A DNA stretch of 64,000 nucleotides from Ancylobacter aquaticus (lineage in GTDB: Bacteria > Pseudomonadota > Alphaproteobacteria > Rhizobiales > Xanthobacteraceae), in NCBI RefSeq assembly GCF_004339465.1, contig NZ_SMFY01000001.1, positions 992,001 to 1,056,000 on the forward strand, given 5' to 3'. Positions 9,301-17,523 of this stretch are shown here, piece after piece (the first letter of the stretch is position 1; every line of letters starts with the position of its first letter). The notes beneath the pieces were generated by a model. It was not told where the DNA came from, ran no database searches, and saw only the letters and a program-made list of their open reading frames with translations. The position numbers were made by a program, and so were the translations under genes.

Positions 9301-10727
9301 GCGAGGGCCGACAGGCTCTGTGGGTCCGTTGCCGAGATCATCAGCACGGGAGCGATGGCGCGTGCGTCCGCGACTGGAACCTCATGGGCATCGGGCAGGC
9401 GAATGACGGCATGGGCATTGGTGCCGCCGAAGCCGAAGGAAGAAATGCCGGCAAAGTTCGCCTCTCCCGTGAGCATGAGCGGCTCGGCGGCGGGGCGGAG
9501 GTTCAGCGCCTCGAAATCAATCGACGGATTCAGCGTGTCGAGGTGGAGCGAGGCGGGCAGTTCGCGCCGCTCCAGCCCGTTCAGCGCCTTCAGCAGGCCG
9601 GCGAGGCCCGAGGCCGGTTCGAGGTGGCCGATATTGGACTTCACCGAGCCGATCGGCAGCGGGGACGAACGCCGCCGCCCAAGCGCCGTGCCGATGGCGC
9701 GCGCCTCGGCCGGATCACCCACCAGCGTGCCGGTGCCGTGCGCCTCGATAAAGGCGAGGCCGTCGGGGTCGATGCCTCGCCGCTCATAGAGCTCCTCGAT
9801 CAGCCGCTGCTGCGCCCGGCTTTCCGGCATGGCGATGCCGAGCGTGCGCCCGTCGGAATTGGTGCCGGTCGCCATGACGACGGCGCGCGGCGTCCGGCCT
9901 AGGCTCTGCGCGCTTGCGAGCCGGCTCAGCACCGTGACGACGCCGCCCTCGGCGCGGACATAGCCGTCCGCCTCGCCGGAGAAGGGCCGGCAGCGGCCGG
10001 TGGGCGAGAGCATGCCGGCGCGCGAGAAGCCGACGAAGTTGAACGGGCTGACCAGAATATTCACCCCGGCGACCACGGCCGTGTCGACCTCGCCGCTCTC
10101 GATCGCCTTCACCGCCCGGTCGAAGGCGACCAGCGAGGAGGAGCAGGCGGTGTCGATGGTGAGACTCGGGCCGGTGAAGCCGAAGACGTGCGAGATGCGA
10201 TTGGCGATGATCGACAGGGCGTTACCGGTGACGAAATGCGCGTCGGCGGCCGCGATGTCGGGAACGAAGTGCAGCGAATGGTCGAGTGAAGAGGCCCCGA
10301 CGAAGACGCCGACATTGGCCCCGGCGAGCGGCGAGAGCGGGATATTGGCGTCCTCGAACGCCTCGCGCACCAGTTCGAGCAGAAGCCTCTGCTGCGGGTC
10401 GATCTGTTCCGCCTCGCGTGGCGACAGCCCGAACGCGCCCGCGTCGAACCCGAAGATGTCGTCAAGCACGCCGGCGGCGAAGGTGTAGGCGCGGCCCGGC
10501 GTGCCGCGAACGGGATGGAGGAAACGTTCATGCGACCAGCGGTCCGCCGGAATCTCGGTCACGGCACAGGCGCCCCGCGTCAGCAGGGACCAGAAAGCGG
10601 CCTCGTCCGCAGCGCCCGGCAGCCGGCAGGCGCAGCCCATGATCGCTGCGGCGTGCAGTGCCTGTGGCGAACCGGAGGAGAGGGCGGCGTCCGCGCCGTG
10701 AACGATGCTATCCAATCGGCACCTCAT
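3396..10727 (-). CDS. rkpA: Iterative highly reducing type I polyketide/fatty-acid synthase, RkpA-like (KS-AT-DH-X-ER-KR-ACP)
   Basis: A single-module megasynthase of 2443 residues. The order is ketosynthase (about 30-450; Cys in DTACSSS, His in EAHGTGT and NIGHLEP), acyltransferase (about 545-860; GHSVGE serine, substrate motif YAFH), dehydratase (about 905-1180; H-x3-G-x4-P in DHKVGGHVVLP), a long spacer (about 1190-1650), enoylreductase (about 1720-2040; HGAAGGVGMAA), ketoreductase (about 2050-2240; GGGGGFG, FSSATT and the AAYVAAN tyrosine) and acyl carrier domain (about 2310-2380; GMDSLMG serine). All reducing domains look intact, so the product should be a saturated acyl chain. There is no thioesterase; release presumably falls to the RkpG-like enzyme. 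Start uncertain: ATG at 10727 or GTG at 10796, neither with a strong ribosome site. The layout matches rhizobial RkpA. The exact product is unknown. Confidence 0.9.
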   Translation of the reverse strand: MRCRLDSIVHGADAALSSGSPQALHAAAIMGCACRLPGAADEAAFWSLLTRGACAVTEIPADRWSHERFLHPVRGTPGRAYTFAAGVLDDIFGFDAGAFGLSPREAEQIDPQQRLLLELVREAFEDANIPLSPLAGANVGVFVGASSLDHSLHFVPDIAAADAHFVTGNALSIIANRISHVFGFTGPSLTIDTACSSSLVAFDRAVKAIESGEVDTAVVAGVNILVSPFNFVGFSRAGMLSPTGRCRPFSGEADGYVRAEGGVVTVLSRLASAQSLGRTPRAVVMATGTNSDGRTLGIAMPESRAQQRLIEELYERRGIDPDGLAFIEAHGTGTLVGDPAEARAIGTALGRRRSSPLPIGSVKSNIGHLEPASGLAGLLKALNGLERRELPASLHLDTLNPSIDFEALNLRPAAEPLMLTGEANFAGISSFGFGGTNAHAVIRLPDAHEVPVADARAIAPVLMISATDPQSLSALAEAYADRLEGEAAPEIVAHAAAHGRSTLPHRLAIAVNGPDVPARLRRIAAGDGEAALLRGTPRGSAGGVAFVFTGNGGQYAGMGHAAWQASAAFRRGIEQIDAVFKPLAGWSLAASFTQPPNEAALAATETAQPLIFALQVSLARALMAGGCAPAAVIGHSVGEIAAAHICGALSLLDAVRLIYWRSQLQGRTRGSGAMAFLMASPEQAQALISAVAQPELVIGAINAPTGVTLSGPSVAIDAVLRRARGQGMVGKRLGLDYAFHSRAMGPLYEPIIETLSMLKPSPPAIPFISTVTGERIEDDTLDASYWWDNIRQPVQFDAAVRTAARDSTIGIFQEIGPKAVLTGFLREILADEGRPATVLASLQEKDTAEDDPVERSQLAALVNGAAVDAEAMFGPALPPARIQLPKTPWHRQSIRPPRSSEAIDLIGGAGPDHPLLGTRLLAGGSEWRGMLDIEARPFLADHKVGGHVVLPATMLAEMVLAAGRETLGTGRLRLEDFAILTALRLSPGESVETRVALEPAGGITVSSRARGSQEWSLHAQGRVLADTGFRPAATARPVLPEGGTSLDADALYAAAARLGLDYGPAFRLVRTARRVGADIDLTFDPPQETPHRMQQAYVLAPTLADAALHGLVLAAEGLAAPSGTTFLPVRFAALTVRDSALPVRAALAIRRASPRGLALDVALLDAAGDEIAHIEGVELRAVALTSTETLDRDFRQSYVRLGPAATQARQRVEAFLDAASDIAPADDALILDALAYAIAHRAVTAIAGDALRDDVPLAIEALVEQGRLAAERRPAFLSLLELLAEGGLACQIPAEGWRVLPQSNLPAPEPLLHEIAGLAPDRAAELAIGARLASDLSEHLRGSLHIAPGLGLIDQWESASPAARTLAGQVAALVGDVARGVDAPASVIVVERHGVLLDALRPLVEAGDIVLTVLPSDPTARPTLADRIRPSVGVFLGHQEEAPEADLILHFDPRLPLDPGGETARRLSGVLRPGGALVSFGFATSGFARLMMLDAPAGIRGNHRLRGARAVTDIVLLATSVAEAADHQVSVAALIALLKEDVGSCLISEAGYILDPDPALPVVGAAGSVLVWRLASGEDARTLAGALNEARLLLEALRAAPKAPALRLLMAGDPLGEAPSTAALWAFGRTAMNEYPDLDIRLIALDRPVIDEAAMGELARAVAGVPGERELVIDGDGLKAMRLAPAEPAKADRVHTAARLAMTLPGSLDRLVWQSEPRRAPGPGEVEIAVETTALNFRDVMFAQGLVGDDMLGQGFAGPTLGFECAGTVTRTGPEVAGLQPGDPVVAFAPGAFATHVTVSAVAVLRAPAGLAADAAATLPVAFLTAWYGLVHCARLEAGETVLIHGAAGGVGMAALQIARMRGARVVATAGTPEKRALAGLLGAETVYDSRSTAFAQMLQAEGGCDVVLNSLAGRPMELSLRALKPFGRFVELGKRDFVANTPIGLRPFARNLTYFGVDADQLIAARPALVTEMLAEIGRLFEAGTLQPLPYRVFAADEARAAFRLMQGSGHVGKILIRPPTHVPAPVELAGNFVAAAEGVHLVVGGGGGFGRETARWLAMRGARHVVVASRRGVVDPPLAVEGADIVAERLDVRDPEACAELIERLRVRHGRIAGVVHTAMVLDDALIRDLDHERFETVLGPKVDGARHLDAATAGLDLDYFVLFSSATTLVGNPGQAAYVAANAYLEGLARRRRREGRPGLAIAWGAISDAGVLARDRATSEQLSRRLGLGMLTAAEALDHLGTCLSDANTPPVSVHAPVNWRAGRDLAVMAGASFAALRPSLDDATDAGGEDDLVALIREQSENEARETVLRLLSTELGRILRLPPDTLDPGRALSDIGMDSLMGLELDLEMQRRHKVALPMLGLDSGATLQDIADRVLRKLRPLAETPGEAPLAPGIHLPEESARLIDRHLDAPPTAAILDALKAKAITDGRRDGGLLR

Positions 10728-10805
10728 CTGACGTTCATGCGATATGGCAGCCGGCGGTGCAGCCAGGCGTGTGCGGCGCGGCCTTTTGGGCTGCACCGCC
10801 AGCGC

Positions 10806-13337
10806 CTAACTGCCGGAGGCGGCCCACTCCGAAGCGGCCGTCGCTTCCGACGGCGCGTGCGCCGTCCGGGAGGCATCGTGGATACGGTGCCGGATGCGCG
10901 CTGAAATCGCGTCGCTCCACTGGACGAAGTCGTATTTGCGCGAGACCCGGGACTGGCCCGCGCTGGCGCGGGTGGCCCGCAGGTCGGCATCCGCCGCGGC
11001 CTGATACAGCGCCCGGGCAGCCGCCTCGACATCCGGTATGCCCCACTGGCCGATATAGCCCCGGCTGGCGAGATATTCCGGCGGTGCCGGGGTCTGCTGC
11101 ACCGGCACGAGGAAGGCGTTGTCGGCATCGCAGAAATCCTGCGAGCCGGAATAATCGGAGACCACCACCGCCTTGCCCGCGAACATGGCGTCGGCGATGA
11201 AGTAGCCGAAGCCCTCCGAGCGGTGCAGAGACACCATGGCGTCGACGCTCCACATCAGCGTCCAGTATTCCTCGGCGGTCAGATTGCCTTCGACTAGGGT
11301 GATCCGGTCGTCGCCGGCAATGCGTTCCTCGATCTCCTCCCAGTACGAATCGATATTGCTCCAATGGCCGGGATTGACCTCCCGGATCTTGATCAGCAGC
11401 CGCACATTGAGATCGCTGTCCTCGAACGCCCGCTGGAAGGCCTTCACCACGTCGAGCGGGTTCTTGCGGACAATGGACGAGCCGAATTCCGCCGCCGTGA
11501 GGAAGATGAACTCGGACGGATCGGTCCGGAAGCGGTCGAGGAACGAGACAGGGGCGAGGGGAGGGTGCAGCCCCTTGTCGACCACCGTAACCGGCACCGG
11601 GGTGATCTTGCGATACGCCTCGGCGACATAGTTGCTCGGTGTCCATATCTCGTCGACGGCAAGCGCGCCCAGCGTGTGATTAGCCGGCGGGCGGTCGCTT
11701 TCCCACAGGTAGAAGCCGATGATGTGGGCGTCCTCGCAGATGCCGGCGAAGCGAGCAATCATCTCCGGCGCCCGGTCCGCATTCACGCACAGGAGGACAA
11801 CACGGGCCCGCGCACCGATGGTCGGATTGTAGCCGGCATCGGGATTGACGCAGGAACCGTCATCGGCGTTGAACACCAATGGCTGGAACGACGACAGCGC
11901 CTCCGCGAACATGCTGAGATTGCGCCCGACGCCGGTGTCGTTGGCGTGGCCGATGATGACGAGGTCGCGACGGGGCACCGCGTCCCGCAGTGCCTCGGAA
12001 GGCGCCTCTATCCGGCCCATCGCTGAGAGCGCGGAGAGTTCGGGCACGCGGGCATAGACATCGTGATACAGCCGCTCGCGCCAGGCATCGGCGCCGCTTT
12101 CCGCAATCGCCACGTCGGGGCAGGGCGCATCGGCGAGGATCGAGATCAGCGCCAGATCGAAGCGGGTGAAGTCGGGCGTGCCGCCGGCGCCCCAATAGGC
12201 GCGCCAGACATTCGGGGTGAAGGAGAGCCGGTCGGGCTGGGTGACGTCGAGCGCCACCTCCTTGAAGCTTGTGCGGCGAATGAAGTCCTCATCGCGCAGC
12301 CGGTTGCCCAGCCCCTGGTCTTCCAGCAGGAACAGCCAGTACCAGCTCCACGGCAATTCGCGGTTGCGGAACACATCGGCAGGTGCGGAAAGCGAGCGGC
12401 GCAACCCGTCGGACACCAGCTTGACGTTGTTCTTGTCGGCGATGAACGGCGCGGTGGCGAACTTGTACTGGACGAGGCGTAGGCCTTCCTCGGTGAAGAT
12501 GTCGATATGCGGGTAGTGCCGGCGCCAGAAAGCGAACAGGGTGAGACTGATCTCGTGCTTCATCACCCGCCGGTTCATCACCGGCTCGCTGAGCAGGGCA
12601 TGTATTTCGTCGGTCAGGCAGAATACATGCCGCTTGTACCAGTCCTCGAATACCTCGGAGACGATCCAGTTGGCAACCGACTGGCCGCCGGAAAGCTTGC
12701 TTTTCAGCTCCAGGCGATTGGCGATGTAGCGGGTGTAGACCGACGCGCGCCAGCGGGCCGGCGGCTCGTCGGAACTCTCGAGGCGGCGCGTGACATTGGG
12801 AATGTCGTGCCAGACGAGGTGGCGTAGCCTCCCCTCGCGGGCGGATGTCCCGATGCCGACGATGAAATGGGTCAGTTCCTCCCGGGTCTCCGCATCGGTC
12901 CAAAAGGTCTGGGCGGCGAAGGTGCCGGCGGTGGCGCTCTCGTCGTCGACGCGCAACACCATCTGCCGATGCGCGGCGAGCCGGTAGCCGGTGACGTGGA
13001 TGGGCATGTGGGCCTCCGGCGAGGTGGTGCGCTCGAAGACGCAGACGCCGTCGACCTCAAGCCGCAGCGCGACCGGCCGCCGCAGATCGCCACGGTTGAA
13101 GCCCCAGGCGACGCATTGCCCTTCCTGCACGAACACGCCGCCGAGGACGTTTTCGCTTTCCGAAATTTGTAAGTAATTTCTGCCAGAGCTGGCAAACGCG
13201 TATGCGCTCTGAAGTTGTTCTTCAGCATTCATTCCTTCATCGCCCATCCGTGTATCGCGCAGAGTTGGAGCCGACGACACCGCGTTATCGGGGTTGAAGT
13301 CGCGTCCGGCCTGATGCCCGAAGGTCTCAAAATTCAT
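10806..13337 (-). CDS. Large glycosyltransferase with C-terminal GT4 domain and unassigned N-terminal half
   Basis: About 843 residues. The C-terminal third is a GT-B sugar transferase: FLTAAEFGSSIVRKNP, a lysine-rich sugar-phosphate contact (LLIKIREV), and the donor-site segment SLHRSEGFGYFIADAMFAGK, followed by VVSDYSGSQDF. Before it, LVIIGHANDTGVGRNLSMFA looks like the first Rossmann half. Residues 1 to about 430 match no fold I can name; they start with a possible beta-rich segment and continue into a mostly helical, aromatic-rich region. The start MNFETFG (13337) has a GGGTGG sequence before it; an upstream ATG at 13400 and inner ATGs are alternatives. It is the first gene of the leftward operon, ending 78 bases (9 if GTG is used) before the synthase. 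Probably transfers sugars to the capsule chain or its lipid anchor. Confidence 0.82.
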   Translation of the reverse strand: MNFETFGHQAGRDFNPDNAVSSAPTLRDTRMGDEGMNAEEQLQSAYAFASSGRNYLQISESENVLGGVFVQEGQCVAWGFNRGDLRRPVALRLEVDGVCVFERTTSPEAHMPIHVTGYRLAAHRQMVLRVDDESATAGTFAAQTFWTDAETREELTHFIVGIGTSAREGRLRHLVWHDIPNVTRRLESSDEPPARWRASVYTRYIANRLELKSKLSGGQSVANWIVSEVFEDWYKRHVFCLTDEIHALLSEPVMNRRVMKHEISLTLFAFWRRHYPHIDIFTEEGLRLVQYKFATAPFIADKNNVKLVSDGLRRSLSAPADVFRNRELPWSWYWLFLLEDQGLGNRLRDEDFIRRTSFKEVALDVTQPDRLSFTPNVWRAYWGAGGTPDFTRFDLALISILADAPCPDVAIAESGADAWRERLYHDVYARVPELSALSAMGRIEAPSEALRDAVPRRDLVIIGHANDTGVGRNLSMFAEALSSFQPLVFNADDGSCVNPDAGYNPTIGARARVVLLCVNADRAPEMIARFAGICEDAHIIGFYLWESDRPPANHTLGALAVDEIWTPSNYVAEAYRKITPVPVTVVDKGLHPPLAPVSFLDRFRTDPSEFIFLTAAEFGSSIVRKNPLDVVKAFQRAFEDSDLNVRLLIKIREVNPGHWSNIDSYWEEIEERIAGDDRITLVEGNLTAEEYWTLMWSVDAMVSLHRSEGFGYFIADAMFAGKAVVVSDYSGSQDFCDADNAFLVPVQQTPAPPEYLASRGYIGQWGIPDVEAAARALYQAAADADLRATRASAGQSRVSRKYDFVQWSDAISARIRHRIHDASRTAHAPSEATAASEWAASGS

Positions 13338-13993
13338 GAGCCACCCGTTTCGATGGTCGACGTTTCGAGGGGAATCAGCCTTCAAACGCCGTAAAAGCAT
13401 TCGAAGATGATGCGTGCCATGTGCATTGCAGCATCAAACCTGACGATCTGTCTAGGGGCTCATTCATGTATTGTTGCATCATTCTTCGGCAATAAAGGTA
13501 TCAAGAAACCTATAATGCTAATGATTTGCTTCATTACGCTAATGGAAGCAATTTTGAACGAAACTAATGCCAGTGTTGGCGAAGTTCGCGCGTTCGTGTC
13601 GGGCTAATAAGACTCACCTGTTTGCGGCGATAACGTGATGATCCCCAGTATGGTGCCAATTTACCGATTGGTTGCAGTATTTAAGTTGAAGAATGAGTCA
13701 TGTTCTCATCCCTTTTGTGCTGCATTGCGGTAGTGCGAGGGGTGCGCTGCAATCTGTCGTGGCATACAAAATCCACGCTGATGGTTGGCCTCTGCGGGAT
13801 GCTGCGCCCAGGTCCTTCGACGCTCGGACGTGCCGGCATACGGTGCTAAATTACCAAAAGTCTCGATGCCAACCGATATTTAGCGTGGTGTAGACATGAG
13901 GAATAAATCGAACAATACTACTACTGTGATTAATTCATGTGGCGCACTCGCCCTCATGGATATTTCAAATGTGCTTACAGCGCGTGAGGCCGT
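13338..13993. other. AT-rich divergent intergenic region of the capsule locus
   Basis: About 650 bases between the two divergent capsule operons, visibly richer in A and T than its surroundings. It holds a TATAAT at 13511-13516, but no well-spaced partner -35 that I can identify, and GTGAGG at 13983-13988, a likely ribosome site for the rightward gene. Short open frames here (13407-13607 and 13693-13893) have no ribosome site or recognisable product. Most likely this is the shared promoter and leader region for both operons. Confidence 0.6.
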
Positions 13994-16183
13994 ATGAAGA
14001 CACCGCTTGAGGCAATCGTTCGCACCGAAGGCGAAGTGCGGCTCGGCTGGGCCGGATCAACCACGCTGATGGACTATCTGAACTTCGAGGACGCGCTCAG
14101 TCCGGTGCTCACGGCAATGGTCGGCGGGGTGCCGGTGCGGCGCGTGCCGGCAAAGTCGCACTCGGTGCGGATGGCCGCCATCGGTGCCATCGGCCACACG
14201 CTGGAAGGCGGCCAGGTGCATGTGTGGGGCACCGGCTGCTCGCCCTGGAAGAACCCATCGGCACCGGCCGACCGCCGGGTGGCCTTCGCCCCGCCCGGGC
14301 ATGATGCAATGGTGCTGCACGCCACCAGCGGGCCGGTTGCCGAGCGGCTCATGGCCAATGGCGGCCCGCGTCCGGGCGTGTATGGCGACCCGGCGTGGCT
14401 GCTGCCGCGCTTCTATCGCCCGCGCATCCGCAAGAAGTGGAAGCTCGGGGTGATACTCCACCTCTCCGAACTGGCTGACCGCTCGCACGAGGCGCGGCCG
14501 CTGCCGGCCTTTGCACGCTACCAGGTTCCGGACGAACTCAGCGACGACATCCACCTGATCACCACGGTGACGCCGCTCGGCGTGCCGGCGCTGAAGGCCA
14601 AGCTCGACGAAATTCTCGCCTGCGAGCGTATCGTCTCGATGAGCATGCACGGCCTCATCATCGCCGAGGCCTATGGCATCCCCTGCCTTTATTTCTCTCC
14701 GCTCTCCGAGCCGCGCGGGCTGGGACGGCTGGCGCTCGACCCGGAGGGGCCGGCGGACCTGCGGATCGTCGACCTCTATCTCGGTCTTGGTCGGCGCCAC
14801 ATCCCCGCCTATTTCCAGGACCGCGGCCTGCCGACGGACTGGCCGGCGCTGATGGACGCCGTCGACCGCGCCTGGGTGCCGGCCGCGTTCGATGCCGATC
14901 GCCTGATCGCGGCGTTCCCGTTCACGCCGTCCCCGCTCAAGGCCCCGTCGGGAAAGAGCATCTGGGATCACCCGGTCATAAAGGGGCTGACTTTGCAGCA
15001 TGATGTGGCGCTGCTGCGCCAGCAGGACCGCGACACCGACACCAGCGAGCCGGTGGCGAAACAAGCGCCGAAGCCGGCCCCGCCTACGCCCAGCCCAGCG
15101 TCGGCGAAGGTCGTCGGCGAGGCGCGGCCGCAGCCTTCCGCGATGGTGCCTCCCACCTCAGCGCCCGGTGGTATGGCCCCCGGCCTCGCCACGCTGCTGC
15201 GGATGAATGCCGACCGCATCTCCATCCCGCTCTCCTGGGCCGCCACGACGCGGGAAACGCCGCACGCCAATCTCGGCGATACGCTGAGCGCGCTCATGGT
15301 GGCGGGCATGGCAGGCGTCACCGTACGCCGCGCCGGCTTCGACCAGCCGATCGAGCGCATGGTCGCGGTCGGCACGATCGGCCACAACCAGCGCAATGGC
15401 AGCTTGCATTTCTGGGGCACCGGCGTCGACGCCGAGCGCAACCCGGTCGATCCGCTGGTGCGCGGCTATGTGCGCCCGGCCGATACCCAGTTCCACATCC
15501 ATGCCCTGCGCGGCCCCAACAGCGCCCGCACGCTGCGGGCCGCCGGCATGGAGGTTCCCGACATCTTTGGCGATCCGGTGTGGATGCTGCCGCGCTTTTG
15601 GCCGATGAAGGAGGTGGAGAAGACGCATGATCTCGGCGTCATTCTCCACATCACCGAACTGGAAGACCGCACGCCCGAAGCCACCGCCAAGGCGTCGCTG
15701 CGCCGGTATGGCGTGCCGGACGCGTTCAAGGGGCGCATCCGGCTCATCAACACCCATTGCCCGCCCACCGTCGAGGCGATGCGGGCAAAGGTGGCGGAAA
15801 TCGTCTCCTGCCGCGCCATCGTGTCGACCAGCCTGCACGGCCTCGTCATCGCCGAAACCTACGGCATCCCCTGCGCGTGGTTCGCCACCTATGGCGACGG
15901 CGAGGGCCGGATGCTCGATCTCGGCAACCCGCAGCACCAGATCGACCACCGCATGCGGGATTTCTATTCCGGAGTCGGGCGGACGACGCTGTCCTCCTAT
16001 TGCCTCGACCGCTCGAAACCGACGGATTGGGCCGCCGTGCTGTCCTGGGTGCATGGCAAGTGGCGGCCACTGAGCTATGACGACCGCCCGCTGATCCGCG
16101 CCTTTCCGCTGCCGCTGGCGGTGTCGCCGGACGAGATGACCTGGCCTCTGCCGGCCGAGATCGTCGATCGGATCGACTATTGA
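13994..16183 (+). CDS. Fused tandem polysaccharide pyruvyltransferase-like protein
   Basis: 729 residues made of two copies of one domain. Copy 1 spans about 1-335 and copy 2 about 395-729, joined by a Pro/Ala/Lys-rich linker. Shared landmarks are VHVWGTG / LHFWGTG, GDPAWLLPRF / GDPVWMLPRF, LGVILHLSEL / LGVILHITEL, and SMHGLIIAEAYGIPC / SLHGLVIAETYGIPC. The last is the family hallmark of CsaB/WcaK/PssK-type enzymes, which transfer pyruvate from phosphoenolpyruvate to a sugar and make an acidic ketal. A GTGAGG ribosome site sits 5 bases before ATG. The single-domain relative is at 20027. Copy 1 has SMSMHG where copy 2 and the single protein have STSLHG, so copy 1 may be altered in activity or acceptor choice. 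Domain identity is fairly sure; enzymatic activity of each half is not. Confidence 0.85.
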   Translation: MKTPLEAIVRTEGEVRLGWAGSTTLMDYLNFEDALSPVLTAMVGGVPVRRVPAKSHSVRMAAIGAIGHTLEGGQVHVWGTGCSPWKNPSAPADRRVAFAPPGHDAMVLHATSGPVAERLMANGGPRPGVYGDPAWLLPRFYRPRIRKKWKLGVILHLSELADRSHEARPLPAFARYQVPDELSDDIHLITTVTPLGVPALKAKLDEILACERIVSMSMHGLIIAEAYGIPCLYFSPLSEPRGLGRLALDPEGPADLRIVDLYLGLGRRHIPAYFQDRGLPTDWPALMDAVDRAWVPAAFDADRLIAAFPFTPSPLKAPSGKSIWDHPVIKGLTLQHDVALLRQQDRDTDTSEPVAKQAPKPAPPTPSPASAKVVGEARPQPSAMVPPTSAPGGMAPGLATLLRMNADRISIPLSWAATTRETPHANLGDTLSALMVAGMAGVTVRRAGFDQPIERMVAVGTIGHNQRNGSLHFWGTGVDAERNPVDPLVRGYVRPADTQFHIHALRGPNSARTLRAAGMEVPDIFGDPVWMLPRFWPMKEVEKTHDLGVILHITELEDRTPEATAKASLRRYGVPDAFKGRIRLINTHCPPTVEAMRAKVAEIVSCRAIVSTSLHGLVIAETYGIPCAWFATYGDGEGRMLDLGNPQHQIDHRMRDFYSGVGRTTLSSYCLDRSKPTDWAAVLSWVHGKWRPLSYDDRPLIRAFPLPLAVSPDEMTWPLPAEIVDRIDY

Positions 16184-17523
16184 GGGAAGCGGCGCTCACC
16201 CCCGCCGGGCGCCCGGCACTGGGCTTCACAGCCGGGCGCACGGCCTTGCCGGCGCCGGTCTCGGGGGCGGAGAAGCCGGGGCGCGCGGGCAGGACCGACG
16301 TGGCAGGTGCCTTTGCCGGCCGCTGCTTCCTGTTTCTGCAGGGGCCTGCCTCGCCCTTCGCCATCAGCCTCGCGCGGGCACTGCGCCGGGGCGGGGCGCG
16401 GATCGTCAAAGTGCATCTGTGCGGCGGCGATACGGTATTTTGGCGCGGGCCCGCGCGGCTTTATCGTGGCCGGCCGGATGAGTGGCCGGCTTATGTGGAC
16501 GCGCTGATGGCGCAGGAAGGGGTCAGCGATCTCGTGCTGTTCGGCGATTGTCGCCCTTACCACGCGCCGGCGGTGCGCGTTGGGCGCGGGCGGGGCGTGC
16601 GGCTGCATCTGCTGGAGGAAGGCTATGAGCGCCCGGGCTGGATCACCTGCGAATCCTACGGCGTCAATGCCCATTCCGACCTGCCCCGCACCCCGGAGGC
16701 CGTTCTTGCGGCGGCGTCCCGGCTAAGTGAGCCGGCCCCCCTGGCCCCGCTGTTCGAACCCTTCGCTCGCCGGGCGCTCTGGGACATCGCCTGGCATGCG
16801 GGTCACACCGCGCTGGCACCGCTGTTTCCCCGCTACCGCCGCCACACGCTGGCGCACCCGGCAAGGGATTATGTTGGGTGGGTGTTTCGCTGGCTAACAA
16901 CCTCGCCCGCCGGCCAGCGCGATCGCCGGGCGCGGGAGGCGATTGCCGACTGGGCACCCTATTTCCTTCTGCCGCTTCAGCTTGAGGGTGACTACCAGAT
17001 GCGCGTGCATTCGCGCTTCCGGTCGGTGGAGGAGGTGGCGAGTGAGGTGCTCGCCTCTTTCGCGCGCGCGGCACCGAACGGTGCGCGCCTCGTGCTCAAG
17101 CGCCATCCCTATGACACTCGCCTGCCGGCGACCCGCACAATGGTGGCGCGCCTCGCCGGTGAGTATGGCCTGGCCGGGCGCGTGGTGTTCATTGAGGGCG
17201 GCGCCATCGAACCGCTGGTGGCCATGAGCGCCGGCGTGGTGCTGGTGAATTCCACCACCGCCATGCTGGCCCTGCGGGAGGGCCGGCCGCTCAAGGTACT
17301 GGGCCGTGCCACCTACGACATGCCGGGGCTGTCGCATCAGGGTACGCTCGATGCGTTCTGGACCGAGGCCGAGGCGCCGGACCCCGAACTCTTTCGGGCC
17401 TATCGGCGTGTCGTGGTGGCGCGCACGCAGGTCGCCGGCGGTTTCTTCGCGCCCGACACCATCGCGCGTGCAGTGGAAGGCCTTGTCGCCCGCATGGCGA
17501 TGGAGGGGGCGCACCCGGCATGA
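16180..17523 (+). CDS. KpsS/RkpJ-like capsule polysaccharide export (Kdo-linker transferase family) protein
   Basis: 447 residues if the TTG overlapping the previous stop is used. A GTG at 16300, preceded by AGGA at a proper distance, would give 407 residues starting just before the conserved core and may be the true start. The core FLFLQGPASPFAISLARAL and LEEGYERPGWITCESYGVN are typical of KpsS/LipB/RkpJ proteins. In E. coli group 2 capsules KpsS and KpsC build the beta-Kdo linker on a lysophospholipid. RLVLKRHPYDTR and VVLVNSTTAM recall the C-terminal nucleotide-sugar half. It sits between pyruvyltransferase and dehydrogenase genes with stop-start overlaps on both sides. A role in attaching the capsule to its lipid is likely by family; the sugar added is not shown here. 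Confidence 0.82.
   Translation: MREAALTPAGRPALGFTAGRTALPAPVSGAEKPGRAGRTDVAGAFAGRCFLFLQGPASPFAISLARALRRGGARIVKVHLCGGDTVFWRGPARLYRGRPDEWPAYVDALMAQEGVSDLVLFGDCRPYHAPAVRVGRGRGVRLHLLEEGYERPGWITCESYGVNAHSDLPRTPEAVLAAASRLSEPAPLAPLFEPFARRALWDIAWHAGHTALAPLFPRYRRHTLAHPARDYVGWVFRWLTTSPAGQRDRRAREAIADWAPYFLLPLQLEGDYQMRVHSRFRSVEEVASEVLASFARAAPNGARLVLKRHPYDTRLPATRTMVARLAGEYGLAGRVVFIEGGAIEPLVAMSAGVVLVNSTTAMLALREGRPLKVLGRATYDMPGLSHQGTLDAFWTEAEAPDPELFRAYRRVVVARTQVAGGFFAPDTIARAVEGLVARMAMEGAHPA

Noticed and set aside
13407-13893. Two short open frames in the AT-rich capsule promoter region
   Set aside because: No ribosome sites, no recognisable product, and separated from neighbours in a manner expected by chance in AT-rich DNA.
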